Source: an uncultured Eubacteriales bacterium
GTDB taxonomy: Bacteria > Bacillota > Clostridia > Christensenellales > Aristaeellaceae
DNA length: 64,000 bases
Assembly (NCBI GenBank): GCA_902765395.1
Contig: CACWZP010000016.1
Location: forward strand, 1-64,000
Direction: 5' to 3'
The notes beneath the pieces were generated by a model. That model searched no databases, was not told where the DNA came from, and saw only the letters and a list, made by a program, of their open reading frames with translations. The number at the start of each line of letters is the position of its first letter. Position 1 is the first letter of the stretch. A program made the position numbers and the translations under genes. Of this stretch, positions 33,100 to 41,380 are shown piece after piece.

Positions 33100-33905
33100 T
33101 TCCGGCCCAGCTCCAGCGTCTTTTCATAGGCGGCCACCACGGCCTCGAAGGCCGCGCCGCGGAAGCCCGCCGCCTCCAGCGCCCGCACGCCCTGGATGGT
33201 GGAGCCGCCGGGAGAACACACCGCGTCCTTCATCGCGCCGGGGTGCTGGCCGGTCTGAAGCGCCAGCGCCGCCGTGCCCTTCAGCATCTGCGCCGCGTAC
33301 AGCTGGGCCTTCGCCCTCGGCAGCCCGCAGGCCACGCCGCCGTCCGCCAGCGCCTCGATGAGCATGGCCGCGAAGGCCGGGCCGCAGCCAGCCACGGCAC
33401 TGCCCGCGTCGATCAGCTTCTCGTCGATGAAGTCCAGCTGGCCCGCGCCGGCCATGATGCGGGTGAACTCGGCAAGCTGCGCCTCCGTCGCGCCGTCCGA
33501 GCAGCACAGCACCATGCCTTCGCCGATGGCCGCCGGGGTGTTGGGCATCACGCGGATCACCGGGAAGTCCACCCCGGCCATGCCGCGGATGGCCTCCATG
33601 GACAGTCCCGCCGCCATGGTCACCAGCACGCAGGGCGCCTGTCGCGCGGCCAGCGCGTCGCGGATGCCCGAGAGCATCCCGGCCATCATCTGGGGCTTCA
33701 CCCCCAGGAACAGATAGTCGCTCTCCTTCGCCGCGGCGGCGTTGTCCACCGCCCGCGCGCCCAGCTTTTCCGCCAGCGCGGCCGCCTTGCCGGGCGTGCG
33801 GTTGGCCAGCAGGATGTTCTCTCCCGGCAGGGCCTTGCGCGCCGCCGTGGCCAGCGCCCCGCCCATGTTGCCGCAGCCGATGAAGCCAAAGATGGGATTT
33901 GTCAT
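33096..33905 (-). CDS. proC: Pyrroline-5-carboxylate reductase
   Basis: 269 residues. NADPH-binding start FGFIGCGNMGGALA, then LFLGVKPQMM, RVMPNTPAAIGEGMV and the C-terminal SPGGSTIQGVRALEAAGFRGA typical of ProC, the last step of proline synthesis. ATG 33905 follows AGGAGGGG with 8-base spacing; a longer frame to 33965 lacks a site. Overlaps rmuC start by 4 bases. Confidence 0.95.
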   Translation of the reverse strand: MTNPIFGFIGCGNMGGALATAARKALPGENILLANRTPGKAAALAEKLGARAVDNAAAAKESDYLFLGVKPQMMAGMLSGIRDALAARQAPCVLVTMAAGLSMEAIRGMAGVDFPVIRVMPNTPAAIGEGMVLCCSDGATEAQLAEFTRIMAGAGQLDFIDEKLIDAGSAVAGCGPAFAAMLIEALADGGVACGLPRAKAQLYAAQMLKGTAALALQTGQHPGAMKDAVCSPGGSTIQGVRALEAAGFRGAAFEAVVAAYEKTLELGRK

Positions 33906-33971
33906 GCGTATACCCCTCCTACTCATAAACGCCCCCAAGCGAACCGCTTGAGGGCGTCCTGTCATCGCGTT

Positions 33972-34250
33972 CTATCTCGCGCCGTTCACATAGCGCACTT
34001 CCCCGGGCATGATCATGCCCAGCTCGTCCCGGGCCGTGCGGATCACGTAGTCGTCCGTCCGGGCGAAGTTCAGCTGGTCGGTCAGCGCGTTCACCTGGAG
34101 CACCAGCTCGTCCCGATCCGCCCGGGCCTGCTTCAGACGCGCCTCGCCCTGGGCATACCGGGCCCTCATCACCAGGAAGCTGGCCCCGAACACCAGCAGC
34201 GTCACGGCTATCATCAACAGCCAGAACCGGGGTTTTGCCCTGCGCCGCAT
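33972..34250 (-). CDS. divIC: Septum formation initiator, DivIC/FtsL-like
   Basis: 92 residues: short basic cytoplasmic start (MRRRAKPR), one membrane helix (about 9-29), then a coiled coil (RYAQGEARLKQARADRDELVLQVNALTDQLN) and the end TDDYVIRTARDELGMIMPGEVRYV, the classic DivIC/FtsB pattern. It bridges cell-division proteins at the septum. ATG 34250 follows GAGGTGAGG. Position after yabP-yabQ is the conserved Bacillota arrangement. Confidence 0.87.
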   Translation of the reverse strand: MRRRAKPRFWLLMIAVTLLVFGASFLVMRARYAQGEARLKQARADRDELVLQVNALTDQLNFARTDDYVIRTARDELGMIMPGEVRYVNGAR

Positions 34251-34321
34251 CGCCGCCTCACCTCGCAATCCCAAAGTTTACCCTATTCGATATATTTTCG
34301 ACATTCTTAACCCAATTCCTG

Positions 34322-34690
34322 TCACCTGAATATGACTTTAATCCAACGATATGCCCGAATCTTGACGAAAATGCGACGCGCCGCCCCGGCCAGGCCCCTC
34401 GCCGCCGCCCTGGCCGGCGGAAAGGCCCCGGCGGCGAACAGGAAAAAGCCCGTGAGCGCGGCCAGCACGTCGTACAAGCGCACCCGGCCGTAGTCCGCCG
34501 CCACCAGCGCCGCGCAGAAGACCGCAGCCGCACCGGCGCCGAAGGCGAGGTCCGCCGCCAGCGACAGCCAGAATCCAGCGCAGAGCAGCCTCCTCAGCGC
34601 CGCCAGCAGCGCGTACCAGGCCCCGATCAGCGCCCCGGCGCCGAGCATCCACAAAAACACCCAGCCCTGGCCCGCGGTGGCAAACAGCAT
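34322..34690 (-). CDS. yabQ: Spore cortex biosynthesis protein YabQ
   Basis: 122 residues, four hydrophobic stretches (for example VFLWMLGAGALIGAWYALLAAL and LYDVLAALTGFFLFAAGAF) with the arginine patches typical of YabQ, required for spore cortex in Bacillus. Start and upstream stop overlap as TGATG, so translation is coupled to yabP. The match rests mainly on topology, size and operon position. Confidence 0.8.
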   Translation of the reverse strand: MLFATAGQGWVFLWMLGAGALIGAWYALLAALRRLLCAGFWLSLAADLAFGAGAAAVFCAALVAADYGRVRLYDVLAALTGFFLFAAGAFPPARAAARGLAGAARRIFVKIRAYRWIKVIFR

Positions 34691-34962
34691 CAGCGCAGCA
34701 GGCGGCCCAGCCAGCCGCCCTTCTTCTTCCCGCCGCTGTACTCCAGGGCGTCCACCTCGCCCTCCAGCTCCACCTTGCCCGCCTCCAGGCTCAGCTGCGA
34801 GATGTTCAGCCCCGCCCCGGCCACCGTCAGCGTGCCCTGGGACGTGCGCAGCACCACGATCTGCTCGTTGAAGCAGTCCACGTCCTCCACCCCGGTCAGG
34901 CTCAACCGCTTGCGGCCCACGAGCGTCAATGCGTGCTCCCGACCCGTCTCGGCGTTCTGCAT
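34690..34962 (-). CDS. yabP: Sporulation protein YabP
   Basis: 90 residues: HALTLVGRKRLSLTGVEDVDCFNEQIVVLRTSQGTLTVAGAGLNISQLSLEAGKVELEGEVDALEY, an almost full match to the YabP/YqfC pattern (small beta protein of the outer spore-coat side of cortex assembly). ATG 34962 follows AAAGGGGGTG. With yabQ it indicates the organism or its recent ancestors form endospores. Confidence 0.9.
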   Translation of the reverse strand: MQNAETGREHALTLVGRKRLSLTGVEDVDCFNEQIVVLRTSQGTLTVAGAGLNISQLSLEAGKVELEGEVDALEYSGGKKKGGWLGRLLR

Positions 34963-35083
34963 GGCCACACCCCCTTTGCGGGATTGTATGGCGGGATCGG
35001 GCCGATTATGAGAAGACGACCCGTTGACCGGGAATGGCGCGGGCGGCGCAACGCCACCCCTGCAAAAGATTATGCGCAGGAAA

Positions 35084-35234
35084 CCGGATTGCCACGTCGT
35101 CGCTGCGCTCCTCCTCGCAATGACGTTGTATCGGACGGCAGGTTTTCCTTCTATTGCAATAGAAGAGCAGCCTGACGGTTCGTAAAAGCGTCATTGCGAG
35201 GAGGGCCATTGCATGGCCCGACGTGGCAATCCGG
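35084..35234. repeat. 151-bp inverted repeat with perfect 16-bp ends
   Basis: CCGGATTGCCACGTCG (35084-35099) and its exact reverse complement (35219-35234) bound a palindrome-rich stretch with a second pair (CCTCGCAATGACG and CGTCATTGCGAGG). No coding potential. MITE-like; the gap from 34963 to 35503 holds this and the next two repeats and nothing else recognisable except a GGCGGCGCAACGCC word near 35042. Confidence 0.85.
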
Positions 35235-35280
35235 TCCCCCATTCAGCCTTGTCCCATTCTGCGCTGCTCCCCCATGCAGC

Positions 35281-35368
35281 GGCGGCCTGCCGAGTCGTGA
35301 ATTGAAGCGAGCGGCTCGGCGCAGGGTACCGAACGCGAAGCTTCACTGAACAGCGAGCGCAGGCCGCC
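35281..35368 (+). repeat. 88-bp dispersed element, copy 1 (inverted copy at 61053-61140)
   Basis: Starts GGCGGCCTGCCGAGTCGTG, ends AGGCCGCC, so its tips are complementary. The reverse complement of 61053-61140 matches over all 88 bases with about three differences. Both copies touch the palindromic terminator-like repeat on the same side, so the two form a composite of about 155 bp. Confidence 0.9.
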
Positions 35369-35436
35369 AAAAAAACCGTTCTTCGGTTCCCCTCTCGGAA
35401 ACTGCTTCGGGAAGGGAATCAAAGAACGGGTTTTTC
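35366..35436. repeat. Palindromic bidirectional-terminator repeat, copy 1
   Basis: AAAAAAACCGTTCTTCGGTTCCC pairs (in pieces) with GGGAATCAAAGAACGGGTTTTT around a GGAAACTGCTTC core. It is A-rich on one side and T-rich on the other, so it can act as a terminator in both directions. Copies at 48481-48566, 50618-50697 and, partial, 61000-61052. Downstream lies another GC hairpin (GGCCCGGGGC/GCCCCGGGGGCC) right after the potD stop. Confidence 0.75.
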
Positions 35437-35503
35437 TGCAACATGGTTTCAACTGCCCCGGCGGCAGCGAACGGGGCCCGGGGCGATGCCCCGGGGGCCT
35501 CCA

Positions 35504-36661
35504 TTACATCAGCACATCCATCCAGATGTCATCATAGACGCCGGCATTCTTGAAGCTGGAGATATCCACATAGTACTCGCAGCGCTTCACCATTTCATCG
35601 GTGGGGTTCATGGCGGTGCTGGCCAGCTCTTCCTCGGACAGTTCCTCAACCACCTGCTTGATCGGAGAGCTGTAGTAGATGTAGTCCATGTTCATCTTGG
35701 CGATGTCCGGGCGGCACATGAAGTTGATGAACTGCTCGGCGGCCTCCTGGTTCTGAGTGGTCTTGGGGATGCACATGCCGTCCACCCAGATGTTGCTGCC
35801 CTCGTCGGGGATGACATAGGCCAGCTTGTCGTTCTTCTCCATGGCATACAGCGCGTCGCCGGAATACATCACGGCCATGGCGGCCTCGTTGCCGGCCATC
35901 ATGTCCTTGGCCTGGTCCAGGATGTAGCCGTCCACCACGCCGGAATCCTTCTGGTCCAGCAGCCACTTCCGGGCGGCTTCCAGCTCGTCCAGGTCATCGC
36001 TGTTCACGGAACTGCCGTTCATGATCAGGCCGATGGCCACGGTGTCGCGCATGGAGTCCATCATGAATATCTTGCCCTCCACGGTCTCGTCCAGCAGCGC
36101 GGTCCAGCTGGTGACGGGGGTGGTCACCATGTCGGTGTTATAGACGATGCCCAGGGTGCCCCACATATAGGGCACGGAGTGGGCGTTGCCGGGATCGTAG
36201 ATGGGATCGCGCAGGTTGTCCACCACGTTTTCAAGGTTCGGGATGTTGTCCAGATTCAGCTCGACGACCAGGTCTTCCTTGATCAGGCGCTCGATCATAT
36301 ACTCGGAGGGAATGACCACGTCATAGCTCTCCGCGCCAGTGGACAGCTTGGTGTACATGTCCTCGTTCTGGGAGAAGGTGACATAGTTCACGTGGATGCC
36401 GGTCTCCTTTTCAAAGAGGTTCAGCACTTCGCGGTCGATGTAGTCTTCCCAGTTGTAGACCTTGATCTCGGCGCGGGCGGAGGACTCGGGCTTCGACTCC
36501 TCGGCGGGCTCGGCTTCCTCGGCGGGGGCTTCGGCGGCCTCTTCGACGGTCTCCTCAACGGCGGCAGCGGGCTCTTCGGTCTTCTGATCGGCCTTCTTGC
36601 AAGCGGTCAGCGCAACAGCCAGCAGCATGGCAACCAGCATCAGAGCAAGGACTTTCTTCAT
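35504..36661 (-). CDS. potD: Spermidine/putrescine ABC transporter substrate-binding lipoprotein
   Basis: 385 residues. Lipoprotein signal MKKVLALMLVAMLLAVALTACKK with lipobox LTAC, a long Glu/Ala/Pro-rich linker (about residues 28-66) and the PotD fold: KVYNWEDYIDREVLNLFEKETGIHVNYVTFSQNEDM, YDVVIPSEYMIERL, VPYMWGTLGIVYNTD, YSGDALYAMEKN, IWVDGMCIPKTTQN. Captures polyamines outside the membrane for PotBC. GGAGG lies 9 bases before ATG 36661. Confidence 0.93.
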   Translation of the reverse strand: MKKVLALMLVAMLLAVALTACKKADQKTEEPAAAVEETVEEAAEAPAEEAEPAEESKPESSARAEIKVYNWEDYIDREVLNLFEKETGIHVNYVTFSQNEDMYTKLSTGAESYDVVIPSEYMIERLIKEDLVVELNLDNIPNLENVVDNLRDPIYDPGNAHSVPYMWGTLGIVYNTDMVTTPVTSWTALLDETVEGKIFMMDSMRDTVAIGLIMNGSSVNSDDLDELEAARKWLLDQKDSGVVDGYILDQAKDMMAGNEAAMAVMYSGDALYAMEKNDKLAYVIPDEGSNIWVDGMCIPKTTQNQEAAEQFINFMCRPDIAKMNMDYIYYSSPIKQVVEELSEEELASTAMNPTDEMVKRCEYYVDISSFKNAGVYDDIWMDVLM

Positions 36662-36705
36662 TTGCAGCATCCTCCAGTGTTTTCGTGGTATCTATGGCAA
36701 ACCCT

Positions 36706-37566
36706 CTACAGGTTTTCCAGCTTCGTGCGCTTGTTCACCAGCACCAGCAGGATCAGGATCGTGGTGAACATCAGCGTGGACAGGGCATACATCGTGGGCT
36801 TGACCCCCAGCTTGGTGGAGGAATACACGATGCGGGACAGGTTCGGGTACATATCCGAGGACGTGAAGTAGGAGATGACGAAGTCGTCCAGGGACATGGT
36901 GAAGGCCAGCAGCGCGCCGGTGAAGATGCCGGGGGTGATCTCCGGGATGATGACCTTCCACAGCGCCTTGATGGGCTTGCAGCCCAGATCCAGCGCCGCC
37001 TCGTACAGGTTCGGGTTCATCTGCCGCAGCTTCGGCATCACCGAAAACAGCACGTAGGGGATGTCGAAGGCGATGTGGGCGAAGATCATCGTCCACTTGC
37101 CCAGGGGCACATGGCAGAACAGGTACATCAGCATCAGCGAAACGCCGGTGACGATGTCCGGGGTGGTCATGGGCAGGTAGGACACGTTGATCAGCATGCC
37201 CGCCATGCCGGAATTCATGGCGTGGATGCCGATGGCGCCCAGGGTGCCGATGATGGTGGAGATGATCGTGGCCACCACGGCCACCTCGATGGTGGTCTTC
37301 AGCGCGCCAAGGATCGCCGGGTCATTGAACAGCTTCACGTACCAGTCCAGGGTGAAGCCCGTCCACTGGCTGCGGGATACGGAGGCGTTGAAGGAGAGCG
37401 CGATCATGATCAGGATGGGCGCGTAGAGGAACAGCATCAGCAGCGCCATCCAGATGGTGCGCACGGTCTTGAGGCGATTGGCCCGATTAGCGGACCAGCG
37501 AGCGAAGCGAGCGGTCGCACGGTCCGCCGGAGCCCGCCGGGTTTCGGCGGAAATCGTCTTCACCAC
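36706..37566 (-). CDS. potC: Polyamine ABC transporter permease PotC with repeat-derived N-terminus
   Basis: 286 residues; six membrane helices, inner-membrane motif EAALDLGCKPIKALWKVIIPEITPGI (EAA loop contacting PotA). The first codon is GTG at 37566, overlapping the potB stop by 7 bases. Residues 4 to about 27 (TISAETRRAPADRATARFARWSAN) are encoded entirely by a 71-bp two-hairpin repeat element read in frame; family members normally begin near LKTVRTIWMALLMLFLYAPILIM. The extra basic leader is cytoplasmic and may be tolerated. Confidence 0.9.
   Translation of the reverse strand: MVKTISAETRRAPADRATARFARWSANRANRLKTVRTIWMALLMLFLYAPILIMIALSFNASVSRSQWTGFTLDWYVKLFNDPAILGALKTTIEVAVVATIISTIIGTLGAIGIHAMNSGMAGMLINVSYLPMTTPDIVTGVSLMLMYLFCHVPLGKWTMIFAHIAFDIPYVLFSVMPKLRQMNPNLYEAALDLGCKPIKALWKVIIPEITPGIFTGALLAFTMSLDDFVISYFTSSDMYPNLSRIVYSSTKLGVKPTMYALSTLMFTTILILLVLVNKRTKLENL
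37485..37555 (+). repeat. 71-bp two-hairpin element, copy B, inside potC
   Basis: Begins GATTAGCGG and ends CGGCGGAAATC on the + strand (potC is on the minus strand). Second hairpin: CCGCCG/CGGCGG with inner CCC-GCC-GGG. First hairpin weaker (GACC/GGTC around GCGAGCGAAGCGAGC). Exactly as long as copy A. The frame through it has no stop. Confidence 0.78.
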
Positions 37567-38384
37567 ATGCCACCCCCTTCATTGTCCGGGTCCACCTTGC
37601 GCAAAAAACCGATGGACAGCAGGATCAGCACCAGCATGATCAGCGAGAACGAGCTGCCGATGTTCCAGCGGTTGGGGTTGGAGGACTGGTTGAAGATATA
37701 GTCGATCAAATCGCCCGCCAGGCGGATCTTGCCGTTGGACAGCAGCGTGGAGATGGCGAAGGACGTGACCGCCGGCATGAACACCATGGTGACGCCGGAG
37801 ACGATGCCCGGCACCGACATGGGGATCACCACCCGGGTGATGACCCGCAGCGGGTTGCAGCCCAGGTCCTCCGCGGCCTCGATGACGGAATAGTCCATCT
37901 TCTTCAGCACCGTGTAGATGGGCAGCACCATGAAGGGCAGGTAGTTGTAAACCAGGCCCATCAGCACCGCGCCCTCCGTGCCGATGACCCTCACCTTGCC
38001 CAGGCCCAGGGCCGTCAGCGCCGCGTTCAGCACGCCGTTGTCGTCCAGCAGCGTCATCATCGCGTAGGTGCGCAGCAGCAGGTTCATCCACATGGGCAGC
38101 AGGATCAGCACCACCAGGCTCTGGGCGTGGTTGAACCCCCGGCCGGCCAGGAAGTAGGCCGTGGGATAGCCGATCAGCAGGCACAGCGCCGTGCAGTACA
38201 GCGCCAGCTTCAGGCTGCGCAGGATGACGCCCATGTAGCGGGGCTTGGTGAACTCCTGGAAGTTGGCCAGGGTAAAGGCGCCGTCCGGGGTGGTGAAGGC
38301 GTACCAGCACACGAACAGCAGGGGCACCACCGCGAACAGCAGCATCCACAGCGCGTAGGGGCTGGCATACCAGGAACGCTTCAT
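37560..38384 (-). CDS. potB: Polyamine ABC transporter permease PotB
   Basis: 274 residues, six membrane helices, EAA loop IEAAEDLGCNPLRVITRVVIPMSVPGIVSG. Starts MKRSWYASPYALWMLLFAVVPLLFVCWYAFTT. With PotC forms the membrane channel. ATG is 2 bases after the potA stop; its own stop overlaps potC start. Confidence 0.93.
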   Translation of the reverse strand: MKRSWYASPYALWMLLFAVVPLLFVCWYAFTTPDGAFTLANFQEFTKPRYMGVILRSLKLALYCTALCLLIGYPTAYFLAGRGFNHAQSLVVLILLPMWMNLLLRTYAMMTLLDDNGVLNAALTALGLGKVRVIGTEGAVLMGLVYNYLPFMVLPIYTVLKKMDYSVIEAAEDLGCNPLRVITRVVIPMSVPGIVSGVTMVFMPAVTSFAISTLLSNGKIRLAGDLIDYIFNQSSNPNRWNIGSSFSLIMLVLILLSIGFLRKVDPDNEGGGMW

Positions 38385-38386
38385 GG

Positions 38387-39514
38387 TCAGGCCTCCTCTT
38401 TGCCGCTGTCAGAGACGGGCACGGCGTCGGCCGTGGTCGCCTTGCGCATGATGTGGATGTTGTAGGGCACGATGGTCATGCCCACGCGGGTGCCCACGGG
38501 CTGCATGGTGGTGGAGTGCACCTTCCAGAGCGTGCCGTCGCTTTCGCCCTTGATCATCATCTCATAGTGGACGCCCTTGAAGATCACGCTCTGCACCGTG
38601 CCGGTGAGCATGCCCACGTCCTCGCCCACGATCATGATGTCCTCGGGCCGGATGACCACGTCCACGGGCGCGTTGGTGCCGAAGCCCTCGTCCACGCACT
38701 GGAATTCGGTGCCAGAGAACTCCACCAGCTCGTCCTGCAGCATGGTGCCGCTGAGGATATTGCTCTCGCCGATGAAGTCCGCCACGAAGGCGTTCTTCGG
38801 CTCGTCGTAGATGCGCTTGGGGTCGCCGATCTGCTGGATGCGCCCACCGTTCATCACGGCGATGGTGTCCGACATGGTCAGCGCTTCCTCCTGGTCGTGG
38901 GTCACGTAGATGAACGTAATGCCCAGCTGCTGCTGCATGGCTTTCAGCTCCAGCTGCATCTCCTTGCGCAGCTTCAGATCCAGCGCGCCCAGGGGCTCGT
39001 CCAACAGGAGCACCTCCGGCTCGTTCACCAGCGCGCGGGCAATGGCGATGCGCTGCTGCTGGCCGCCGGAAAGCGCATCGGTGGAGCGCTTCTCATAGCC
39101 ATCCATCTTCACCAGCCGCAGCATCCGCTTCACCCGGCGCTCGATCTCCTTCTTCTTCTCGGCCTTGGTCTTCACGCCCAGCTGCTCCGGGGTCTTCAGG
39201 TTCAGGCCAAAGGCGATGTTGTCGTACACGTTCAGGTGGTTGAACAGCGCGTACTTCTGGAACACCGTGTTGATTCGGCGCTTGTAGGGCGGGATGACCG
39301 TCAGGTCGCTGCCCTCGAACAGCACCTCGCCGCTGGAGGGCATCTCGAACCCGCCGATGATGCGCAGCAGCGTGGTCTTGCCGCAGCCGGAAGGGCCCAG
39401 CAACGTGATGAATTCGCACTTGCGGATGTACAGATCCACGTCGCGCAGCACCTGTGTGTCGCCGAAATTCTTGCAGACGCCCTTCAGCTCGATGAGGCGG
39501 GTATCCTGGACCAT
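38387..39514 (-). CDS. potA: Polyamine ABC transporter ATP-binding protein PotA
   Basis: 375 residues: Walker [11 protein letters not shown]-loop VFQKYALF, signature [15 protein letters not shown], Walker [13 protein letters not shown], switch His in YVTHDQEEA, and a C-terminal TOBE domain (VIRPEDIMI). ATG 39514 is preceded by GGAGTG; the longer frame to 39592 runs into the repeat upstream. First transporter gene of the operon, probably co-transcribed with the XRE-cupin regulator gene across a repeat-filled 190-base gap. Confidence 0.95.
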   Translation of the reverse strand: MVQDTRLIELKGVCKNFGDTQVLRDVDLYIRKCEFITLLGPSGCGKTTLLRIIGGFEMPSSGEVLFEGSDLTVIPPYKRRINTVFQKYALFNHLNVYDNIAFGLNLKTPEQLGVKTKAEKKKEIERRVKRMLRLVKMDGYEKRSTDALSGGQQQRIAIARALVNEPEVLLLDEPLGALDLKLRKEMQLELKAMQQQLGITFIYVTHDQEEALTMSDTIAVMNGGRIQQIGDPKRIYDEPKNAFVADFIGESNILSGTMLQDELVEFSGTEFQCVDEGFGTNAPVDVVIRPEDIMIVGEDVGMLTGTVQSVIFKGVHYEMMIKGESDGTLWKVHSTTMQPVGTRVGMTIVPYNIHIMRKATTADAVPVSDSGKEEA

Positions 39515-39554
39515 TTCAAACACTCCATTCGGGGGAATATCGTTTGGTTTTAGT

Positions 39555-39709
39555 GAGGAATTAGGAATGAGGAGTGAGGAATTGCGGCGCAAATCCCTAC
39601 GGGATTTGTTTTTATTATAAGAGGACGAGCCATGGCGGCTGTATTTGAATCAAGGAAATCCCGGAGGGATTTCTTCATCCATTCCTCATTCCTCACTCCT
39701 CATTCAAAA
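39555..39709. repeat. Purine-heptamer inverted repeat between regulator and potA
   Basis: Left arm has GGAATTAGGAATGAGGAGTGAGGAATT, right arm ATTCCTCATTCCTCACTCCTCATTC; a 17-bp core is perfectly complementary. Between them are two small hairpins AAATCCC/GGGATTT. The right arm includes the stop codon of the regulator gene (TTTTGAATGAGG read on the minus strand). Same style at 41381-41501, 54737-54818 and 59269-59505. Confidence 0.8.
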
Positions 39710-40243
39710 GGACGGCGGTGTGGACACCCACAGCACCCGGCACACGCCCTTGCCGGCGTTCACCAGCTTGCGGGGGGCGGTGGGGCGCAGGTAGAAGCTC
39801 TCGCCCTTGCGGGCGCGCTCCACGTGGTCGCCCAGCACGATCTTCACCGTGCCGCTGAGCACATAGCCGAACTCCTCGCCCTCGTGGGGGTCGTCCTCGG
39901 CCGTCTCGCCGCCGGGGCCCATCTCCAGCAGTATCGGCTCCATCTCGTTCTTCTGGGCCGAGGGGATCAGCCAGCGGATCATGCCCTTCAGGCCGTCCGG
40001 GTCCTCCTTGACGAAGATGTCCTCGCCGGTGAACACCAGCTTCTCGTCCTCCTTGCGGAAGAAGGTGGGCAGGTCGGTGCCCAGCGTCTCCAGCAGGTCC
40101 GACAGCGTGTCCAGCGAGGGGGAGGTCAGATCCCGCTCCAGCAGGGAGATGAAGCTCTTCGACAGCTCGCAGCGGTCCGCCAGCTCCTCCTGGGTCAGGG
40201 CGCGCTGCAGGCGCAGCCTGCGCAGTTTATCACCGATTTTCAC
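39704..40243 (-). CDS. XRE-family regulator with cupin domain (polyamine operon regulator)
   Basis: 179 residues. HTH at 1-60 (LRLQRALTQEELADRCELSKSFISLLERDLTSPSLDTLSDLLETLG) and a cupin at about 100-175 (EGEEFGYVLSGTVKIVLGDHVERARKGESFYLRPTAPRKLVNAG). This is the PuuR-like architecture that senses polyamines or related ligands and sits at the head of pot operons. Starts with GTG 40243, 7 bases after GGAGGCGG. Stop codon lies in a repeat arm. Confidence 0.9.
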   Translation of the reverse strand: MKIGDKLRRLRLQRALTQEELADRCELSKSFISLLERDLTSPSLDTLSDLLETLGTDLPTFFRKEDEKLVFTGEDIFVKEDPDGLKGMIRWLIPSAQKNEMEPILLEMGPGGETAEDDPHEGEEFGYVLSGTVKIVLGDHVERARKGESFYLRPTAPRKLVNAGKGVCRVLWVSTPPSF

Positions 40244-40428
40244 AGTCCCGCCTCCATGCTTTTTATCACCCGAGTTTAAGATTACTGAACTTTTGGGCGA
40301 AATATATTAAACCACCTTTCCGCTTCCATGTCAATATGCAGGCGGCGCTCAAAGCGTTAAATGTATGTGATTAAATTATAGGCCCAAAAGTTTAGTGTCA
40401 TTGAACCTGGAGAAATGGGGATTTTGGC

Positions 40429-40458
40429 TTGATTGCGGCTGTCAAATGATGCTATAAT
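40429..40458 (+). promoter_or_regulatory. Promoter TTGATT-18-TATAAT (extended -10)
   Basis: TTGATT at 40429-40434, 18 bases, TGCTATAAT ending at 40458. Start of the sugar kinase gene is 37 bases downstream. Confidence 0.8.
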
Positions 40459-40494
40459 ACAGGGGATTACAAGAGCATACGGGAGGCGGATGGC

Positions 40495-41379
40495 ATGCTG
40501 GTGGTTGGCGCGGTGTTCGTGGACGTGAAGGGCTTTGCCCAGAACCATTACCTGCCGCTGGAGCGCAACGTGGGCGAGGTGCAGGTCACCTCGGGCGGCG
40601 TGTGCCGCAACGTGGCGGAGAACTTCGTGAAGCTGGGCGTGAAGGCGCAATTTGTCAGCATGGTGGACGACAACGCCCTGGGCCGGGACGTGCGGGAAAA
40701 GCTGGCGGCGCTGGGCGTGGACGCGGAGCACGTGATCGAGGCCCCAAAGGGCATGGGCATGTGGCTGGCCATATTGGACGAGAAGGGCGACCTGGCCGGG
40801 TCCATCTCCCGCCAGCCGGACTTTTCGGCCATGGAGGCCTACCTGGATCGGCACGGCGATGAGATCATGGCCTCGGCCGAGGGCGTGGTGCTGGAGGTGG
40901 ACACCAACGCGGCCATCTCCCGGCGGGTGCTGTCGCTGGCGAAGCAGCACGGCAAGCCGGTGTATTCCATCGTGGGCAACATGGGGGTCATATTGCAGCA
41001 CCCGGAGTACCTGCACGACGTGGCCTGCTTCATCTGCAACGAGATGGAGGCCGGGCGGCTGTTCCGGGAGGATCTGACCCACCTGGCGCCCGAGGCCATG
41101 CTGGAGGCCCTGAAGCGGGGCAGCGCCGTGGCGGGCATCAAGGCCATGGTCATCACCATGGGCGCCCAGGGCGCGGTGTACGTGGACAACCAGACCGGCG
41201 AATTCGGCTACTGCCCGCCCATGGAGGTGGACGTGGTGGACACCACCGGCGCCGGCGACGCCTTCTTCTCCGCCGCCGTGGCCGCGCTGATGGACGGCGC
41301 GCCGCTGTCCCAGGCCGTGCAGGCCGGCACGAAGCTGGCCGCCCAGACCCTGCGCGTGGCGGGGAGCTGCGCGGAATAA
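40495..41379 (+). CDS. PfkB-family carbohydrate/nucleoside kinase
   Basis: 294 residues. N-terminal glycines GGVCRNVAENFVKLG, C-terminal catalytic signature DTTGAGDAFFSAAVAALMDG with the catalytic Asp. The short opening MLVVGAVFVDVKGF and VTSGGVCRNVAEN resemble pseudouridine kinase or ribokinase-like enzymes; GNMGVILQHPEYL in the middle is not diagnostic. Phosphorylates a sugar or nucleoside hydroxyl. No glycosidase partner is next to it, so the substrate is open. Confidence 0.88.
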   Translation: MLVVGAVFVDVKGFAQNHYLPLERNVGEVQVTSGGVCRNVAENFVKLGVKAQFVSMVDDNALGRDVREKLAALGVDAEHVIEAPKGMGMWLAILDEKGDLAGSISRQPDFSAMEAYLDRHGDEIMASAEGVVLEVDTNAAISRRVLSLAKQHGKPVYSIVGNMGVILQHPEYLHDVACFICNEMEAGRLFREDLTHLAPEAMLEALKRGSAVAGIKAMVITMGAQGAVYVDNQTGEFGYCPPMEVDVVDTTGAGDAFFSAAVAALMDGAPLSQAVQAGTKLAAQTLRVAGSCAE

Positions 41380-41380
41380 C

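Noticed and set aside
35486-36871. 461-codon frame antisense to potD
   Set aside because: Shadow frame; potD has a lipobox, ribosome site and full-length family match.
40244-40494. Riboswitch or T-box in the gap between cupin regulator and kinase
   Set aside because: No specifier stem, T-box word or aptamer pattern seen; only promoter elements.
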